A stretch of 21,969 nt of DNA from CABMGU01 sp035292785 (GTDB lineage Archaea; Nanobdellota; Nanobdellia; Woesearchaeales; ARS49), in contig DATDPK010000050.1 of NCBI GenBank assembly GCA_035292785.1, positions 1 through 21,969 on the forward strand. Reading direction: 5' to 3'. Numbering within the stretch: position 1 is the stretch's first letter; each line of letters starts with the position of its first letter. Both the position numbers and the translations under genes were made by a program. This document shows, in pieces, positions 21,577 to 21,969 of the stretch. The notes beneath the pieces are model-generated. The model worked only from the letters and a program-made list of their open reading frames with translations. It did no database searches and was not told where the DNA came from.

Positions 21577-21647
21577 TGGGGCTGCGGAGGATCGAACTCC
21601 GGTCACAAGGTCCCGAACCTTGTATCTTACCATTGGACCACAGCCCC
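21577..21647 (-). tRNA. tRNA-Pro (anticodon CGG)
   Basis: The minus strand folds as a complete cloverleaf. The acceptor stem is GGGGCTG/CAGCCCC; the D arm contains AATGGTAA; the anticodon stem CAAGG/CCTTG has loop TTCGGGA (anticodon CGG, reading CCG); the variable loop is four nt; and the T arm is CGGAG-TTCGATC-CTCCG. The discriminator base is A (complement of T21577), as usual for tRNA-Pro. CCA is not encoded and there is no intron. Confidence 0.95.
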
Positions 21648-21672
21648 TTGGCAAGAACGAGCTTTAATGTCC

Positions 21673-21680
21673 TTTAAAAA
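21673..21680 (-). promoter_or_regulatory. TATA-like box of tRNA-Pro
   Basis: TTTTTAAA on the minus strand is centred about 30 nt before the tRNA 5' end (21647), within the 43-bp gap after the ATPase gene. Confidence 0.5.
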
Positions 21681-21690
21681 TATTATCTGG

Positions 21691-21969
21691 TTATTGTATT
21701 CTTCGCACGTGTTCAAGTATGTATTGAGGTCTTTCTGCCGGAGGCAATACTGGCACTCTTACGAGCGGTATTCCTGAGCGCGTGTATACTGTTTCAATTG
21801 CCGCGTGTATTCTTCGTGCGTGTCCAGCATCTTCTTTTCTTTCCGCATCCCGTGCATATTTGCCAAGCGGGTCAAGCAGGAACACTGCGGTGTACCGTGC
21901 CCTTACTATTTCCAATTCTGGTGGCGGTGCAATGTTTCCAGCAATGCAATAAGCAATGCCGTCAAGCAC
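21691..21969 (-). CDS. AAA_28/NadR-like ATPase or kinase, C-terminal part (5' partial)
   Basis: The frame is open to the window end, so only the last 92 or so residues are seen; the apparent start (GTG at the edge) is not a real start. The pieces LDGIAYCIAGN, ARYTAVFLLDPLGKYARDAERKEDAGHARRIHAAI, VRVPVLPPAERPQYILEHV are those of the second half of small P-loop proteins of the AAA_28/COG3911 type, where a DG-x-AY segment and an FLxPL-x-Y...R-x-ED segment follow the P-loop. The expected N-terminal P-loop lies outside. The reaction is unknown (predicted nucleotide or nucleoside kinase-like ATPase). Confidence 0.7.
   Translation of the reverse strand: MLDGIAYCIAGNIAPPPELEIVRARYTAVFLLDPLGKYARDAERKEDAGHARRIHAAIETVYTRSGIPLVRVPVLPPAERPQYILEHVRRIQ

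Noticed and set aside
21523..21654. Longer reading of the Cys-cluster protein starting at 21654
   Set aside because: It translates the tRNA-Pro gene; a TATA box between the tRNA and the ATG at 21522 shows the real start.

Overview
The window comes from an archaeon, most probably a DPANN-type lineage (Woesearchaeota/Pacearchaeota-like). The evidence is archaeal-type information genes (Orc1/Cdc6, aIF5A, ribosomal L40e, archease-RtcB, a PIN-ATPase-KH protein, archaeal UMP kinase), TATA boxes about 26-27 nt before many start codons (leaderless transcripts), very tight packing with ATGA or TGATG overlaps, and many small membrane or secreted proteins of unknown function. The lineage is an inference from gene content; no marker phylogeny was possible here.

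Layout. 1-1309: 3' part of a surface-type coiled-coil and Cys-rich protein with two copies of one module, followed by a strong hairpin (1322-1378). 1449-2746 (-): SMR-like small membrane transporter and a CobW/G3E metallochaperone GTPase. A palindromic TATA box at 2770-2777 separates these from 2800-5384 (+): UMP kinase and an exported transglutaminase-fold protein. 5540-7510: a stretch with different codon usage, holding a membrane-anchored thermonuclease with a lamin-tail domain and a PD-(D/E)XK (VRR-NUC-like) nuclease, with a 351-bp spacer between them. 7602-8795: divergent DUF4406-like protein and TrmB-family regulator around a shared TATA box and an operator-like dyad. 8834-12193 (+): PIN-ATPase-KH protein, seryl-tRNA synthetase, small zinc-ribbon membrane protein. 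12236-13306: Orc1/Cdc6. 13348-14336: membrane protein plus an unknown protein. 14414-15183: two very small overlapping ORFs and a secreted protein. 15246-16986: aIF5A, L40e and an intramembrane site-2 protease. 16983-21969 is all on the minus strand: RtcB with archease, thymidylate kinase, a second four-helix membrane protein with a short disordered partner, two unknown proteins, tRNA-Pro(CGG), and the C-terminal end of an AAA_28-like ATPase/kinase.

How the genes work together. Archease and RtcB form the classical RNA-ligase pair. aIF5A and L40e are translation genes coupled by a TAATG overlap. PIN-ATPase-KH and SerS overlap as TGATG. UMP kinase and thymidylate kinase are nucleotide-supply genes. 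No defence island, CRISPR array, IS element or prophage was recognised. The least explained parts are the repeat-bearing surface protein and its hairpin, the two-nuclease stretch with its unusual spacer, the overlapping mini-ORFs at 14414-14598, and the two unknown proteins at 20305-21522.
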